A model generated the notes under the pieces. That model worked only from the letters and a program-made list of their open reading frames with translations, was not told where the DNA came from and ran no database searches. Of a stretch of 64,000 nt of DNA, positions 7,317 through 16,727 are shown piece after piece. The position numbers and the translations under genes were made by a program. Every line of letters starts with the position of its first letter. Positions within the stretch are counted from its first letter, which is position 1. Source of the stretch: Paenibacillus caui (GTDB taxonomy: Bacteria > Bacillota > Bacilli > Paenibacillales > Paenibacillaceae); contig NZ_JAIOGQ010000013.1 of the NCBI RefSeq assembly GCF_019904135.1, positions 1-64,000 of the forward strand. Direction: 5' to 3'.

Positions 7317-7928
7317 ATGAAGCATGTATTTATTCCGGGAAGCCATCCGCAGGCGCCGACTTTTGTCTTGTTCCACGGAACAGGGGGCACGGAGCGGGAT
7401 CTGCTGCCTGTTGCCGAGATGATTTCGCCGGCATCGTCCGTACTGGGGCTAAGGGGCAATGTGCTGGAGAATGGAGTGCCGCGTTTCTTCAAGCGTTTGG
7501 CGGAAGGGGTTTTTGACGAAGCGGATTTGATCGCCCGGACCAAGGAAGTGCATGAGTATCTTGATGAGGCTTCCCGGCAGTATGGGCTGGACCGCGGCAA
7601 TCTGGTTGCCGCCGGTTATTCCAACGGGGCGAATATCATTGCAAGCCTCTTGTTCCATTACGAGTCGGCTTTGAAAGGCGCGATTCTGTTCCACCCGATG
7701 GTTCCGCGCAGAGGCATCCCGCTTCCGCCGTCACAGGGTCTGCCTGTCTTTATCGGCGCGGGAACCAATGATCCGCTTGTACAGCGACGGGAGACGGAGG
7801 AACTGGCCGGCCTGCTGAAAGAGGCGGGAGCAACCGTGGAAACGCATTGGGAAAGCTTCGGGCATCAGTTGACCATGCAGGAGGTCGAAGCCGCCAAAGC
7901 CTGGTATCTGGACCGCTTCGGACAGTAA
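7317..7928 (+). CDS. mhqD: Carboxylesterase / phospholipase-type hydrolase, MhqD-like
   Basis: A 203-residue alpha/beta-hydrolase. It has the oxyanion region FHGTGGTERD, the nucleophile elbow AAGYSNGANI with catalytic Ser near residue 102, an Asp in GAGTNDPLV, and a His in SFGHQLTMQE near the C-terminus. The length and motifs match MhqD/YodD-type hydrolases of Firmicutes that sit beside MhqO-type dioxygenases. The ATG is 4 bases after the mhqO stop, with GGAGGAGGA inside the end of mhqO as ribosome site, so the two are coupled. The substrate is not shown by the sequence. Confidence 0.85.
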   Translation: MKHVFIPGSHPQAPTFVLFHGTGGTERDLLPVAEMISPASSVLGLRGNVLENGVPRFFKRLAEGVFDEADLIARTKEVHEYLDEASRQYGLDRGNLVAAGYSNGANIIASLLFHYESALKGAILFHPMVPRRGIPLPPSQGLPVFIGAGTNDPLVQRRETEELAGLLKEAGATVETHWESFGHQLTMQEVEAAKAWYLDRFGQ

Positions 7929-7958
7929 AATTCAAGCTTATAAGAGAGGAGAATCGTC

Positions 7959-8570
7959 ATGATATCCATAGATCCGGATCGGCAAAGCGGGCAGGATAAT
8001 TACAAGCTGCTCATCGGCAGCGTCATTCCGAGACCGATTGCTTTTGTGACTACACTCAGCGGGGACGGAACCCTGAACGCCGCTCCATTCAGCTATTTCT
8101 CGATTGTATCGAACTCGCCGCCGCTCTTGTCCGTTTCGATCCAGCGAAAGAACGGCGTCATGAAGGATACGGCACGAAATGCGATTGAACAGAAGGAACT
8201 CGTCATTCACATCGTGGATGAGGCGATAGTTACGGAGATGAATAGGACCGCAGCCAATTCCCCGCCGGACGAAAGCGAGCTCGCGCTGACTGCGCTTACC
8301 CCCGTGACCAGCGATTGTGTTTCGGTTCCGGGAATTGCGGAGGCGAAAATCCGGATGGAATGTGTGCTGGAGCAATCGGTAACGCTTGCCGGAGCGGACG
8401 GTCAGCCCGGTTCCGATTTATTGATTGCAAGAGTGGTCCGTTTCCACGTGGCCGATGACATCTACAATAACGGGCGTATCGATCCGGAAAAATTGAACCC
8501 GGTCAGCCGGCTCGCGGGAACCTATTATGCCACGCTTGGCAAGCGGTTTTCGGTGGAGCGTCCGGAGTAA
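7959..8570 (+). CDS. Flavin reductase-like FMN-binding split-barrel protein
   Basis: A 203-residue protein of the flavin reductase-like (DIM6/NTAB) family. Visible signatures are YKLLIGSVIPRPIAFVTTLSGDGTLNAAPFSYF at residues 14-46, the FMN phosphate and isoalloxazine site, and SVSIQRKNGVMKDTARN. These proteins bind FMN and may supply reduced flavin or act on aromatic compounds. It lies 30 bases after the MhqD-like gene with AGAGAGGAG before the ATG, so it is very likely the third gene of the mhq-type operon. Bacillus subtilis mhq operons have other partners, so this composition is a local variant. Confidence 0.8.
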   Translation: MISIDPDRQSGQDNYKLLIGSVIPRPIAFVTTLSGDGTLNAAPFSYFSIVSNSPPLLSVSIQRKNGVMKDTARNAIEQKELVIHIVDEAIVTEMNRTAANSPPDESELALTALTPVTSDCVSVPGIAEAKIRMECVLEQSVTLAGADGQPGSDLLIARVVRFHVADDIYNNGRIDPEKLNPVSRLAGTYYATLGKRFSVERPE

Positions 8571-8703
8571 GGGAACATTTTCACCCAGTAAAGGGATATG
8601 ACAGGGATGACAGGGCTCCGGCTCTAAGCGGAATTGGCCGGCCAGCGTCCTTTTGCCGATGTAATTCTTATATACAGTATTCCAGTCAGGAGGTGATCTA
8701 CCC

Positions 8704-9180
8704 ATGGGAGAACAGGAAAGAGAAGAACGGGAAGCAGTGCTGGACGGCTCTTATGACGATTCGCTAAAGCTTTTCACAGTGCTGTCCAAAGCCTACAGAG
8801 CATTGATGGACCGTGCGGTCAGGGATATGAAGCAGTATGGATTGTCCGCATCGGAGTTTGCCATTCTGGAGGTTTTGTACCATAAAGGCAGTATCCCGCT
8901 TCAGCATATCGGAGAGAAGGTTCTGATCACGAGCGGCAGCATTACGTACAACATTGACAAGCTTGAGAAAAGAGGACTGCTGAAGCGGGTTCCCTGCGAA
9001 CAGGACCGCAGAGTCATTTATGCCGAAATTACGGCAAGCGGCAAAGAGCTGTTTGACGATATTTTCCCGAGGCATGCAGCCTTTGTGGATGGCATGATGC
9101 CCGGTCTGTCTGCACAAGAGAAGCGGGAACTGACTGAACAGCTTAAGAAGCTGGGCAAAGGGGCGGCGGCCGGATCATAG
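8704..9180 (+). CDS. mhqR: MarR-family regulator, MhqR-like
   Basis: A 158-residue MarR repressor. The winged-helix region runs from LSASEFAILEVLYHKGSIPLQHIGEKVLITSGSITYNIDKLEKRGL to RVPCEQDRRVIYAEITASGKELF. This matches MhqR, the quinone-sensing repressor of Bacillus, including a Cys (PCEQDRR) in the wing. Its ribosome site AGGAGGTGATCT is a near-perfect anti-16S match. It follows the flavin reductase after 133 bases with no clear terminator, so it may be on the same transcript. The palindrome at 6285-6300 is the likely target. Confidence 0.8.
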   Translation: MGEQEREEREAVLDGSYDDSLKLFTVLSKAYRALMDRAVRDMKQYGLSASEFAILEVLYHKGSIPLQHIGEKVLITSGSITYNIDKLEKRGLLKRVPCEQDRRVIYAEITASGKELFDDIFPRHAAFVDGMMPGLSAQEKRELTEQLKKLGKGAAAGS

Positions 9181-9283
9181 AACTGTTGAAATCCCAGAAA
9201 CGGTGCGGTGTTTGAAGAACGGCTTTACTGAGAATAGCAGACTGCGCAGCCCGTACTAAGGGTGCATGCGAACCAAACGCAGG

Positions 9284-9324
9284 CTGAAGGAATCCATGTT
9301 CGTGTGAATTCCTTCAGTTTTTTT
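9284..9324 (+). terminator. Rho-independent terminator
   Basis: CTGAAGGAAT pairs perfectly with ATTCCTTCAG around a 14-base loop, followed by seven T. It closes the mhq-type operon. Confidence 0.85.
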
Positions 9325-9393
9325 ATTGTTTTCCATACTCTGTAAATCTATGCTAGAGTTAGCTAAGAAGAGACTAATTAGAGGAGGGACGGT

Positions 9394-9927
9394 ATGAAAA
9401 GGTTGAAAATCTGGGTCTATGGCCTTGTTGTTGTTCTTATCGGTACCTTATTCTGGTACACCTACCCGAGGCATGTGTCCATAGAACTGAAAGGGGTAAA
9501 ATATCAGCTGGGGGAGGAGAACGCATCGTTCCTTAAACCTGTAACGGTTAGGCTGGAGGGTTCGGTTAACCGCAGCCTGTTTGGCCGCGCAACCTTCTCA
9601 GGGACAATTGATGCTCAAGAAGATATCCCATTTTCCAAAGAAAACGGAAACGTGACCATCAAATTGCCCGAGAAAGACGGTGTAATCATCGATTATATCC
9701 AAATCAAGAACGGGGAATTTAAAATATACCATCTTGGCAGCCTGTTATCGAACCGGGACATGAGTCAGGTGACGCTGCTGCTGATGCATGACGAAGGCGG
9801 CGGTCAGAGCTGGTCCGGCAGGGACGGCTTCATGATTTCAGCCCCTGCGCACACGCGGCAGGAAGCGCTTGATATCAGCAACGAGTTGATGAAAGAACGT
9901 TTGACGGGAGGCTCCCCGCTGAAATAG
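9394..9927 (+). CDS. Hypothetical membrane-anchored extracellular protein
   Basis: A 177-residue protein with one hydrophobic segment at residues 7-23 (VYGLVVVLIGTLFWYTY) and a mostly beta, extracytoplasmic remainder. No lipobox is present. I do not recognise a family. GAGGAGGGA lies ahead of the ATG, and a weak promoter region follows the upstream terminator. It stands alone and is convergent with the MBL hydrolase gene six bases downstream. Confidence 0.65.
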   Translation: MKRLKIWVYGLVVVLIGTLFWYTYPRHVSIELKGVKYQLGEENASFLKPVTVRLEGSVNRSLFGRATFSGTIDAQEDIPFSKENGNVTIKLPEKDGVIIDYIQIKNGEFKIYHLGSLLSNRDMSQVTLLLMHDEGGGQSWSGRDGFMISAPAHTRQEALDISNELMKERLTGGSPLK

Positions 9928-9933
9928 GGGAGA

Positions 9934-10740
9934 TTAGAACTGAACCGAAAACCCGTTAAAGCGGTGAATGCCCGTACCGAAACGGACAAGATCTTTCTCG
10001 CGCAGCTCCCTTACGGCATCTTTCACGACCTCCAGCAGACCGGGGTCCAATCCAATTCGGTTATGGCCGCCGTAGATTTGCTTCACTCCTGCAATTTCCG
10101 AAATCTTCAGCAGCGAGTTTACGAGATCCTCCGGGCTTGTGGTTGGATAGAAAGCATATACCGGCGTTTCATCATACAATAAATCTCCTGTAAACAAATA
10201 CCCTCGGCTAGGATCAAACAAAGCGATATGCCCTGGAGAATGTCCCGGGGTATGATAAACAACCAGACCTCGCTCTCCCAGTTCGATCACGTCCCCGTCA
10301 TGCAGAAGGCCTTGCGGTTTGCCCCGATACGGCGTATACGTTGCCGGATTAAAGGAAGCCGGTACCGGTCTCGTAATTTCCCGGGCTATATCCTTGCGGA
10401 TCTGTTCAATGGACAGCCCTTTAATCCCGCTCACAAGCCAGTCCTCTTCAGCCTCATGCACGTAAATTTCCGGGTACTGGCCGTGGCTTCCAATATGGTC
10501 TACGTGAACATGCGTCGTCAATACGATGATCGGCAGATCTGTAAGCAGGTCCGTCATCCGTTTCATGTTATCAATGCCAAGCCCCGTATCGATAAGAGCG
10601 GCACGCTGCTGGCCAATAAGCAGATACGAATGGACCTTCTCCCAGTGTCCGTATTCACTGATCGCAAACGTAGTCTCATCCAGCTTCGATACGGTAAACC
10701 AGGCATCGTCGATGACGATGTTATTTTGTGTATTTTGCAT
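9934..10740 (-). CDS. MBL-fold metallo-hydrolase
   Basis: A 268-residue metallo-beta-lactamase-fold hydrolase. The metal-binding motif THVHVDHIG (HxHxDH) is at about residues 76-84, followed by a His in HTPGHSPGHIALF, an Asp in LFTGDLLYD and a His in YGGHNRIG, giving the full two-metal site. It is probably a general hydrolase of the glyoxalase II/lactonase kind; the substrate is unknown. It lies 24 bases downstream of an HTH regulator gene on the same strand, so the pair is probably one operon and the regulator may control it. Confidence 0.85.
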   Translation of the reverse strand: MQNTQNNIVIDDAWFTVSKLDETTFAISEYGHWEKVHSYLLIGQQRAALIDTGLGIDNMKRMTDLLTDLPIIVLTTHVHVDHIGSHGQYPEIYVHEAEEDWLVSGIKGLSIEQIRKDIAREITRPVPASFNPATYTPYRGKPQGLLHDGDVIELGERGLVVYHTPGHSPGHIALFDPSRGYLFTGDLLYDETPVYAFYPTTSPEDLVNSLLKISEIAGVKQIYGGHNRIGLDPGLLEVVKDAVRELREKDLVRFGTGIHRFNGFSVQF

Positions 10741-10764
10741 CGGTATCCCTCCTCCTTATAAAAA

Positions 10765-11379
10765 TCAATTGATTCGAATATCCTCGTTGTCATCCTGAAA
10801 AGCGATCAAGGACATATAATAGCTTTTCTTCTCCTCCTCTGGCGGAGCGGCAGGGCTCCCTTCGGAAGCGTCCATGGCGAAATGCTTGTCCACCAACTGC
10901 TTGAACTCTTCCAGGAAAGCATGGAAGCTCTCGCTCGTCGCATGAAAGCGATAGGTCGAGGCGATATTTTTCCTCCGGTTCTCATTTGTGCTGTCCAGGG
11001 CAAAAGAAGATGCAGGCGCACTCTCAATCTTCGCGCGGGTAACATCCAGCGTCTCCTTAAACACCTGCCTTGACGTTTCCACAAGGTCCAAGCTTGGCAG
11101 CAGATGGTCCTCGGGAATGAAGCGGCTTGCTACGGCCCGGTAATATTTCTGAACGATTCCGTTCTTCTCTTCCTTCCTGACGACATGAATAACGCCGTGC
11201 TTCTCCAGTTCCTTCAGATGAAAATAGATATTATTCCGCGTTATATCCAGCATCTCTGCGAGCTGCTGTCCGGTATAGGCCTCCTTGACCAGATTCATAA
11301 GTATCTTGGTACGCAAAGGATCCGCTATCGCTTTTAGCTGCTCATGGGTTTTAATTTTGTAGATGCCTGTAACGTTCAC
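10765..11379 (-). CDS. ArsR-like winged-helix regulator
   Basis: A 204-residue regulator. The N-terminal winged helix starts HEQLKAIADPLRTKILMNL and has GQQLAEMLDITRNNIYFHLKELEKHGVI. The C-terminal half is a helical domain of the YdfF/HTH_20 kind, ending in an acidic tail. GTG at 11379 is preceded by GAGGTG. A perfect 22-bp palindrome 14 bases upstream is the obvious operator, so negative autoregulation of this gene and the MBL gene is inferred. The inducer is not known. Confidence 0.8.
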   Translation of the reverse strand: MNVTGIYKIKTHEQLKAIADPLRTKILMNLVKEAYTGQQLAEMLDITRNNIYFHLKELEKHGVIHVVRKEEKNGIVQKYYRAVASRFIPEDHLLPSLDLVETSRQVFKETLDVTRAKIESAPASSFALDSTNENRRKNIASTYRFHATSESFHAFLEEFKQLVDKHFAMDASEGSPAAPPEEEKKSYYMSLIAFQDDNEDIRIN

Positions 11380-11392
11380 TTTAACACCTCTG

Positions 11393-11414
11393 TTTATTTT
11401 ACCGGTAAAATAAA
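11393..11414. promoter_or_regulatory. 22-bp perfect palindromic operator
   Basis: TTTATTTTACC followed directly by its complement GGTAAAATAAA, just upstream of the HTH regulator gene. It is most likely the binding site of that regulator. Confidence 0.75.
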
Positions 11415-11586
11415 TTTTACTGTTATTGTCATCATCCTACCATGAGCCCTTTGTTTGGTCAATCTTTCCATTTTCCGTACGATGGATTGTTGTATGCAGG
11501 TCCAGTTATTTTTCTCGGAAAGTTGAGTTATGCTATATTTGCTCCACTACCGCGAGCTCAAATTTTCATGGCAAAGGATGTGCGCT

Positions 11587-12105
11587 ATGTTTGACCCCAC
11601 TATATTTGAAAACTTAAAGGTTGGCATCGAGAATGTGGTCTATGACCTCGACAATCAAGCTGGGATCATTAACGTGACGGGACGGACGGATCGTCTGGAT
11701 ATGGCCGTCATGTCGAGAAGCTTCGGCCTGACATTCGAACTGGCCGGGCAGAAGGGTGTTTCCGCCGAGATCTGGCTGGAAGCCGGACTGCACGACCTGG
11801 CGGCCGAGATTCTGGAGACACAGGATCAGCAGCCGGGCTGTGAGCTGAAGCTGCGCTTTTATAAGGATATTGCAGACGTTTCCCGGGAGTGCCAGCATAT
11901 CTCGCAAATCATAGAGAAGATATGGGAACCGGAGCTTCCGACTGTACAAACCATTCGGTACATCTATGGCCGGGAGCCTATCCTTTACCACAACACCATT
12001 GAAGTTGGGTTTCCGCGCAAGATTAACGAGGATCAAATGGAGGATCTTCCGAAACTGGTTAATTATATGCTTCGTACGCTGGAGGAATTAAACCGGATGA
12101 TGTAA
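11587..12105 (+). CDS. Conserved hypothetical protein, family not recognised
   Basis: A 172-residue soluble, acidic protein without signal peptide or membrane segment. The ATG at 11587 is chosen because AAAGGATG precedes it by about 8 bases; the longer frame from 11530 has no ribosome site. Two halves are suggested: a beta-rich N-terminal part (VVYDLDNQAGIINVTGRTDRL) and a helical C-terminus (LPKLVNYMLRTLEELNRMM). Composition and codon use resemble the neighbours. I cannot assign a function. It stands between a divergent regulator and the cupin gene. Confidence 0.7.
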   Translation: MFDPTIFENLKVGIENVVYDLDNQAGIINVTGRTDRLDMAVMSRSFGLTFELAGQKGVSAEIWLEAGLHDLAAEILETQDQQPGCELKLRFYKDIADVSRECQHISQIIEKIWEPELPTVQTIRYIYGREPILYHNTIEVGFPRKINEDQMEDLPKLVNYMLRTLEELNRMM

Positions 12106-12239
12106 TCCGTTCCAGATGGTTATGGGTCTATGAATAAAGGAGTGGAGGCCGGTGCAGCGGCTTGGTGCAGGTTCTTGAAAGCACAAGAAAGGTATTCGAC
12201 CACAGGAGGTAGAATTAAACAACAGGAGGAATTTAATCT

Positions 12240-12617
12240 ATGAAAATTTATAATTTTGGCAAGGAAGTGGGAAATCCCATTACCCACTACGATTCAAACT
12301 TTATCATGAGCCGTATTTTGAGCAATGATGCCCCGGCGCGGGTAGGCTGCATGCATCTGGAGGCAAACGGCATTATCGGGTACCATCAGGCGCCGGTGCC
12401 GCAGCTGCTGCTGATTGTTCAAGGCGAAGGGCAGGTGCGAAGCGGCGGGAAGAACGACAGCGCTCAGGTTATTGCCGAGGTCAAAGCGGGGGACGCCATT
12501 TTCTGGGAACAGGGCGAGTGGCATGAAACCTTGAGTCTCCAAGGATTAACGGCATTCGTGATTGAATCGGAGGAGATGAATCCGGCACAATTTATGCCCG
12601 AGAAAAGCGAGGGATAA
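12240..12617 (+). CDS. Cupin-domain protein
   Basis: A 125-residue single-domain cupin. The first motif is seen as GYHQAPVPQLLLIVQGEGQV and the second as GDAIFWEQGEWHETLS, leaving His and Glu residues for a metal site. Such small cupins are of unknown function. It lies 15 bases upstream of fosB with both preceded by strong ribosome sites, so co-transcription is likely. Two ribosome-site sequences stand in tandem before it (near 12204 and 12224); between them ATT could start a nine-codon frame whose TGA overlaps the ATG, but an ATT start is rare and this is only a possibility. Confidence 0.75.
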   Translation: MKIYNFGKEVGNPITHYDSNFIMSRILSNDAPARVGCMHLEANGIIGYHQAPVPQLLLIVQGEGQVRSGGKNDSAQVIAEVKAGDAIFWEQGEWHETLSLQGLTAFVIESEEMNPAQFMPEKSEG

Positions 12618-12632
12618 AGGGGAGAGGCAGGG

Positions 12633-13064
12633 GTGGCAGAAATGCAGCTGAAAGGCATCAACCATATTTGTTTTTCCGTATCCGATTTGCAGCGGTCTAT
12701 TGCGTTCTATGAGCAGGTTTTCGGAGCCAGACTGCTGGTCACCGGCCGCAAGCTTGCTTATTTTGACCTGGGCGGGCTTTGGATTGCGCTGAACGAGGAG
12801 AGGGATATTCCGCGGAATGAAATCGCCCATTCCTATACCCATCTGGCATTTACGGTTTCAGAGGACGAGTTTGAGGGGTGGATGGACAAGCTGCACCGGC
12901 TTGAAGTGCAAATTCTGCCGGGCCGAACGCGGGATGAGCGGGATAAGCGATCGGTTTATTTTACGGACCCGGACGGGCATAAATTTGAGTTTCATACCGG
13001 CTGCCTGCAGGACCGGATGGATTATTACCGCCAGGAAAAGCCGCATATGACGTTTTTGGATTAA
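12633..13064 (+). CDS. fosB: FosB-like metallothiol transferase (fosfomycin resistance)
   Basis: A 143-residue VOC-fold enzyme. It matches FosB along its length: [28 protein letters not shown], then [22 protein letters not shown] and [12 protein letters not shown]. The metal ligands are the His in INHIC, the His in YTHLA and the Glu in FEFHTG. FosB adds bacillithiol or cysteine to the epoxide of fosfomycin. GTG at 12633 has GGGGAGAGG just ahead; ATG at 12642 (MQLKGINH) is the alternative. It is the second gene after the cupin gene. Resistance has not been shown; the call rests on family motifs. Confidence 0.85.
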   Translation: MAEMQLKGINHICFSVSDLQRSIAFYEQVFGARLLVTGRKLAYFDLGGLWIALNEERDIPRNEIAHSYTHLAFTVSEDEFEGWMDKLHRLEVQILPGRTRDERDKRSVYFTDPDGHKFEFHTGCLQDRMDYYRQEKPHMTFLD

Positions 13065-13199
13065 TGCCGGAGCCGGGGATTAAAGACCGAGCCGGCTTTT
13101 GCGGCGCTGCTTCATCTTGAAGGAGATCCTTATCAGGAGCTCTTTGGTTTGGACACGTGGACAGACGAACAGCTCATAGAATTATTAAACAGATGTTAA
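13065..13199 (+). pseudogene. Possible 3' remnant of an unknown gene
   Basis: Directly after fosB, and in the same frame as it, an open stretch without start codon encodes a plausible C-terminus containing AALLHLEGDPYQELFGLD and ending in LIELLNRC. It may be the tail of a lost gene. I do not recognise the family, and it could be chance. The following 13200-13509 is AT-rich and gene-free; it should hold the promoter of the large secreted protein, but I see no clear -35/-10 pair. Confidence 0.3.
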
Positions 13200-13509
13200 C
13201 TAGAAGTTAATTATGTGTAAAATAACATTCCATAACTTCCTGAAATTCCCGAGTTTTTCAGTACGGAACTGACATGGGCAATGCTTTAAGCGTAGGACTA
13301 AAGTACAAACTTGGCATTTTTTACATAAATCCATACATCTCCTGATTTTTCCATGTTAGTATATTTGCAAATCCATCTCCGAATGAACTATTGAAATAAG
13401 TTATATGCCTGAACATTTCCAATTTTCAGTGTATGAGGGACAAGCTCTCTAGTTTATTCGGTCCAAAGCAATTATCTTGTTTTTCTATTATTTTTTGAGG
13501 AGGAAGTTT

Positions 13510-16500
13510 ATGAAGAAAATGGGTTCGAGCTGGAAAGCAAAACTGCTGAAAACTGCGCTTGCGGTGGCGTTAGCCATCCCGCTGCAGCTGCTGGCGGTTA
13601 ACAATGGACAGAGTGTCAAGGCTGAGGGGCCGACAGATCCGGCACCGTATATTGAAGCCAAAGTGGTGAACGAGAATGCAGGCAAGAAAGTACTGTTCGA
13701 CAACACGCACGAGCAAACGGCTGGAGCTGCCGACTGGGTTATTGACGGCGGATTTTCGGATTTTGCGAATGCGCTGGCAGCAGACGGCTACTATGTAAAA
13801 GAGCTGCGCAAGACGACTCCCATTACTTTAAGCGATCTCAGCGGCTATGACGTGTTTGTTGTCGCTGAATCAAACGTGCCTTATAAAGCAACCGAGCAGG
13901 CGGCTATGGCCGAGTACGTGCAAAATGGAGGCAGCATTTTCTTCATCGGCGACCATTATAACGCCGACCGCAACAAGAACCGTTGGGACGGTTCGGAGGT
14001 ATTCAACGGCTACCGGCGCGGCGCCTGGGACAATCCGGCCAAAGGCATGAGCACGGAGGAAGCAAGCTCCGAAGCGATGCAGGGCGTAGTCAGCTCCGAC
14101 TGGCTGGCAAACGAATTCGGCGTACGCTTCCGGTATAATGCGCTTGGCGATATTAGCGCAACAAACATCGTTTCGCCGAACCAGGCGTTCGGCATTACGG
14201 AGGGCGTCTCCGCTGTAGCGATGCATGCGGGCTCGACACTGGCCATTATCGACCCGGACAAAGCGAAGGGGATCGTCTACCTGCCTGAGACGAATGACGC
14301 CTGGGGCCACGCCGTGGATCAAGGGGTCTACAATGGCGGAGGGGTAGCCGAAGGCCCGTTTGTAGCTGTAGCGAAAAAAGGAGCGGGCAAAGCGGCATTC
14401 ATCGGCGATTCCTCCCCGGTTGAAGATGCCTCTCCGAAGTATTTGCGCGAAGATACCGGCGCTAGAAAGACAACCTATGACGGCTTCAAGGAAGTGAATG
14501 ACGGAACGCTGCTGGTGAACACCGTCAACTGGCTGTCCACCAAAGAAAGCTATACCCGCTTGTCCGAAGTGAGCGGACTCCAGCTGGATCAGCCGACGGC
14601 GCTGCTGGCGTTTGAAGCTCCGGCAGCCTCCACGGAGCCGCAGAGCGAGCCTTGGGCAGCGCCGGAACCCGGCTACAAATGGTTTGACCGCTCTACCTTC
14701 AAAGCGGGCTCCTACGGTGGATCGACTGCGGCAGCAAGCCCCGCTTACAGCTTAATTCATCAGGCGACGCTGCCGAATGCGGCAGATTTCCAGATTCGGG
14801 TCGTCGCGGACAATCTGGCGGCAGGCACGACCGTCTCCGGGTTCTCCGCCGGCATTTACCTGAGCGGCGGGACACAGGTCGCCATGATTCAAAATGCCGA
14901 CGGAACCTGGCCGTCCACTTACGGTTACAGCACGGCCTTCAGCCTGACTGCGGATAGCAACGGACATGCCTACAAGGATTTGACGGTCCGGATCAAGCCG
15001 GGAACGACGGGAGCAGCCAGTCTGCGGTTGCGTCTTAACGGAACGAGCGTCAAGACCGAGTCGGTAACGATCGGCAATGTTTCGGCTGAACCGCTGCCGG
15101 CGGAAGGAAACCCGACTTCAAGTACCATTTCCATCGGGGAAGCCCGGAGCAAAACCGTCGGCAGCCTGGTTACAGTCGAAGGGGTAGTCACGACCGAGCC
15201 GGGGATCTACGGCGGACAGGCGTTTTACCTGCAAGATACGACAGGCGGCATTTATGTATATCAAAGCCAGAGCGGTTTCCATGCCGGCGATAAGGTAAAG
15301 GTGACGGCTTCTACAGCCCTTTATAACAGTGAGCTTGAGCTTGCAAGCCCTGTTGAAATCGCGAAGACCGGAACGGCCGAATTGCCGCAGCCGCTCGTGG
15401 TCAGCGCTGTAACGGACAGCAACCAGGGACAGCTTGTAGAGCTGGACGGCGTGACCGTTACGAATATCATCAGCGCATCGCCCATAGGCTCGTTTGAGTT
15501 TGATGCCTCAAGCGGAGGCGCGAGCATCCATGTCCGCGTGGATGCGCGGACAGGAATTACACAGGACTCCTTCCCTTACCGGGAAGGAGATGTCCTGAAT
15601 ATTAAAGGCATTGCATCCATTTTCAAAGGCGTTTTTCAGCTTAAGCCAAGAAACCTGGATGACTTCTCCTTGCAAGCAGGCAGCGCCGCTCCGGTAACAA
15701 CCGCGGCGCTGTCTGCAACGCCTAATGCCCGGGGATGGTTTAATCAGCCGGTTACGCTGACGCTGACCTCCACTGGCGCGGGAAGCGGAATGATCACCAC
15801 GGTTTATGCTGTAGACGGCGCTGAGAGCGTCGCCTACAGCGGCCCGGTTATATTGAATGCGGATGGCATACATACGATTGCCTATTATTCCACTTCGGCT
15901 TCAGGAAGCAAAGAGGAGGCCAAAACGCTGGAGGTCAAGCTCGACCGGACGGCTCCGAATGTTGTGTTGACCGAGTCGGGCCATGGCGTAACCGATGTGG
16001 CCGAACAGGATACGGTCACGTTTAAACTGGCCGCCACGGATGACTTGTCGGGAATAGCCGCCGAGCAGCTGCTGCTGGATGGGCAGGCCGTTTCCAGCGG
16101 AGAAACGCTGCAAGCCAGCGACCTTGGGATAGGAGACCATACGGTTCAATATCGCGTAACGGACCTGGCTGGCAATACCGCCGAGCAGAGCTATTCCTTT
16201 AGCGTTAACGAGAAAACGCTTGCAAGCGGAGTTCCCGGGAAGCCGGTATTATCATCGGATGCCGGAAATCAGGCAGGCTTCAGTGACGGCGATTATACGA
16301 TTACGATGAACATGCGGTCCGGAAACAACGGAACCACCTACAAGCTGTACGAGAACGGCGTGCTCATCAGCACGCAGAAATTGACCGATTTCTCGCCGTC
16401 CCCGCAAACCGTCAGCACCGAGATCAAAGGCAAAGCGAACGGCACTTATGTATATAAGTGCGAGCTGACCAATGCTTTCGGCACCCGAAAAAGCGCTGCG

Positions 16501-16575
16501 CTCGCCGTGAAGGTGAGAGACGCCGCGCCGGGCAAGTCCGGGGAAGAGCACGGCAAATCGGCGATTGCTAATTAA
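13510..16575 (+). CDS. Large secreted multidomain protein with GATase-like and OB-fold domains
   Basis: A 1021-residue secreted protein. A signal peptide covers residues 1-35, ending near SVKAEG. Residues about 55-345 resemble a ThuA/IFT52-like class I GATase fold ([39 protein letters not shown]). Next come a beta region, a nuclease-associated OB-fold at about 535-710 ([23 protein letters not shown], here SIGEARS...), a chitobiase/Ig-like domain with an LDRTAPN signature, and a C-terminal Ig-like domain from about 905 ([12 protein letters not shown]...). No glycosidase or nuclease catalytic domain is seen. GAGGAGGAAG sets the ATG at 13510. It is monocistronic with a terminator. The function is probably polymer or DNA binding outside the cell; this is inference. 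Confidence 0.75.
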   Translation: MKKMGSSWKAKLLKTALAVALAIPLQLLAVNNGQSVKAEGPTDPAPYIEAKVVNENAGKKVLFDNTHEQTAGAADWVIDGGFSDFANALAADGYYVKELRKTTPITLSDLSGYDVFVVAESNVPYKATEQAAMAEYVQNGGSIFFIGDHYNADRNKNRWDGSEVFNGYRRGAWDNPAKGMSTEEASSEAMQGVVSSDWLANEFGVRFRYNALGDISATNIVSPNQAFGITEGVSAVAMHAGSTLAIIDPDKAKGIVYLPETNDAWGHAVDQGVYNGGGVAEGPFVAVAKKGAGKAAFIGDSSPVEDASPKYLREDTGARKTTYDGFKEVNDGTLLVNTVNWLSTKESYTRLSEVSGLQLDQPTALLAFEAPAASTEPQSEPWAAPEPGYKWFDRSTFKAGSYGGSTAAASPAYSLIHQATLPNAADFQIRVVADNLAAGTTVSGFSAGIYLSGGTQVAMIQNADGTWPSTYGYSTAFSLTADSNGHAYKDLTVRIKPGTTGAASLRLRLNGTSVKTESVTIGNVSAEPLPAEGNPTSSTISIGEARSKTVGSLVTVEGVVTTEPGIYGGQAFYLQDTTGGIYVYQSQSGFHAGDKVKVTASTALYNSELELASPVEIAKTGTAELPQPLVVSAVTDSNQGQLVELDGVTVTNIISASPIGSFEFDASSGGASIHVRVDARTGITQDSFPYREGDVLNIKGIASIFKGVFQLKPRNLDDFSLQAGSAAPVTTAALSATPNARGWFNQPVTLTLTSTGAGSGMITTVYAVDGAESVAYSGPVILNADGIHTIAYYSTSASGSKEEAKTLEVKLDRTAPNVVLTESGHGVTDVAEQDTVTFKLAATDDLSGIAAEQLLLDGQAVSSGETLQASDLGIGDHTVQYRVTDLAGNTAEQSYSFSVNEKTLASGVPGKPVLSSDAGNQAGFSDGDYTITMNMRSGNNGTTYKLYENGVLISTQKLTDFSPSPQTVSTEIKGKANGTYVYKCELTNAFGTRKSAALAVKVRDAAPGKSGEEHGKSAIAN

Positions 16576-16620
16576 ACTTAAGCCAGCAAATACGGAAACA
16601 GCTTTAGATCAATAAGAAAT

Positions 16621-16660
16621 CCGGAATTACCCAGCCATTGCAGAGGGGATTCCGGTTTTT
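16621..16660 (+). terminator. Rho-independent terminator
   Basis: CCGGAAT pairs with ATTCCGG around a 21-base partly paired loop, followed by five T. It ends the large secreted protein gene. Confidence 0.7.
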
Positions 16661-16727
16661 GCTGTATTTTGTTTAATAGCATTAATGTGGAAATGATTGT
16701 ATGCTAAAGAAAAAGGGGGTGTTTTCA

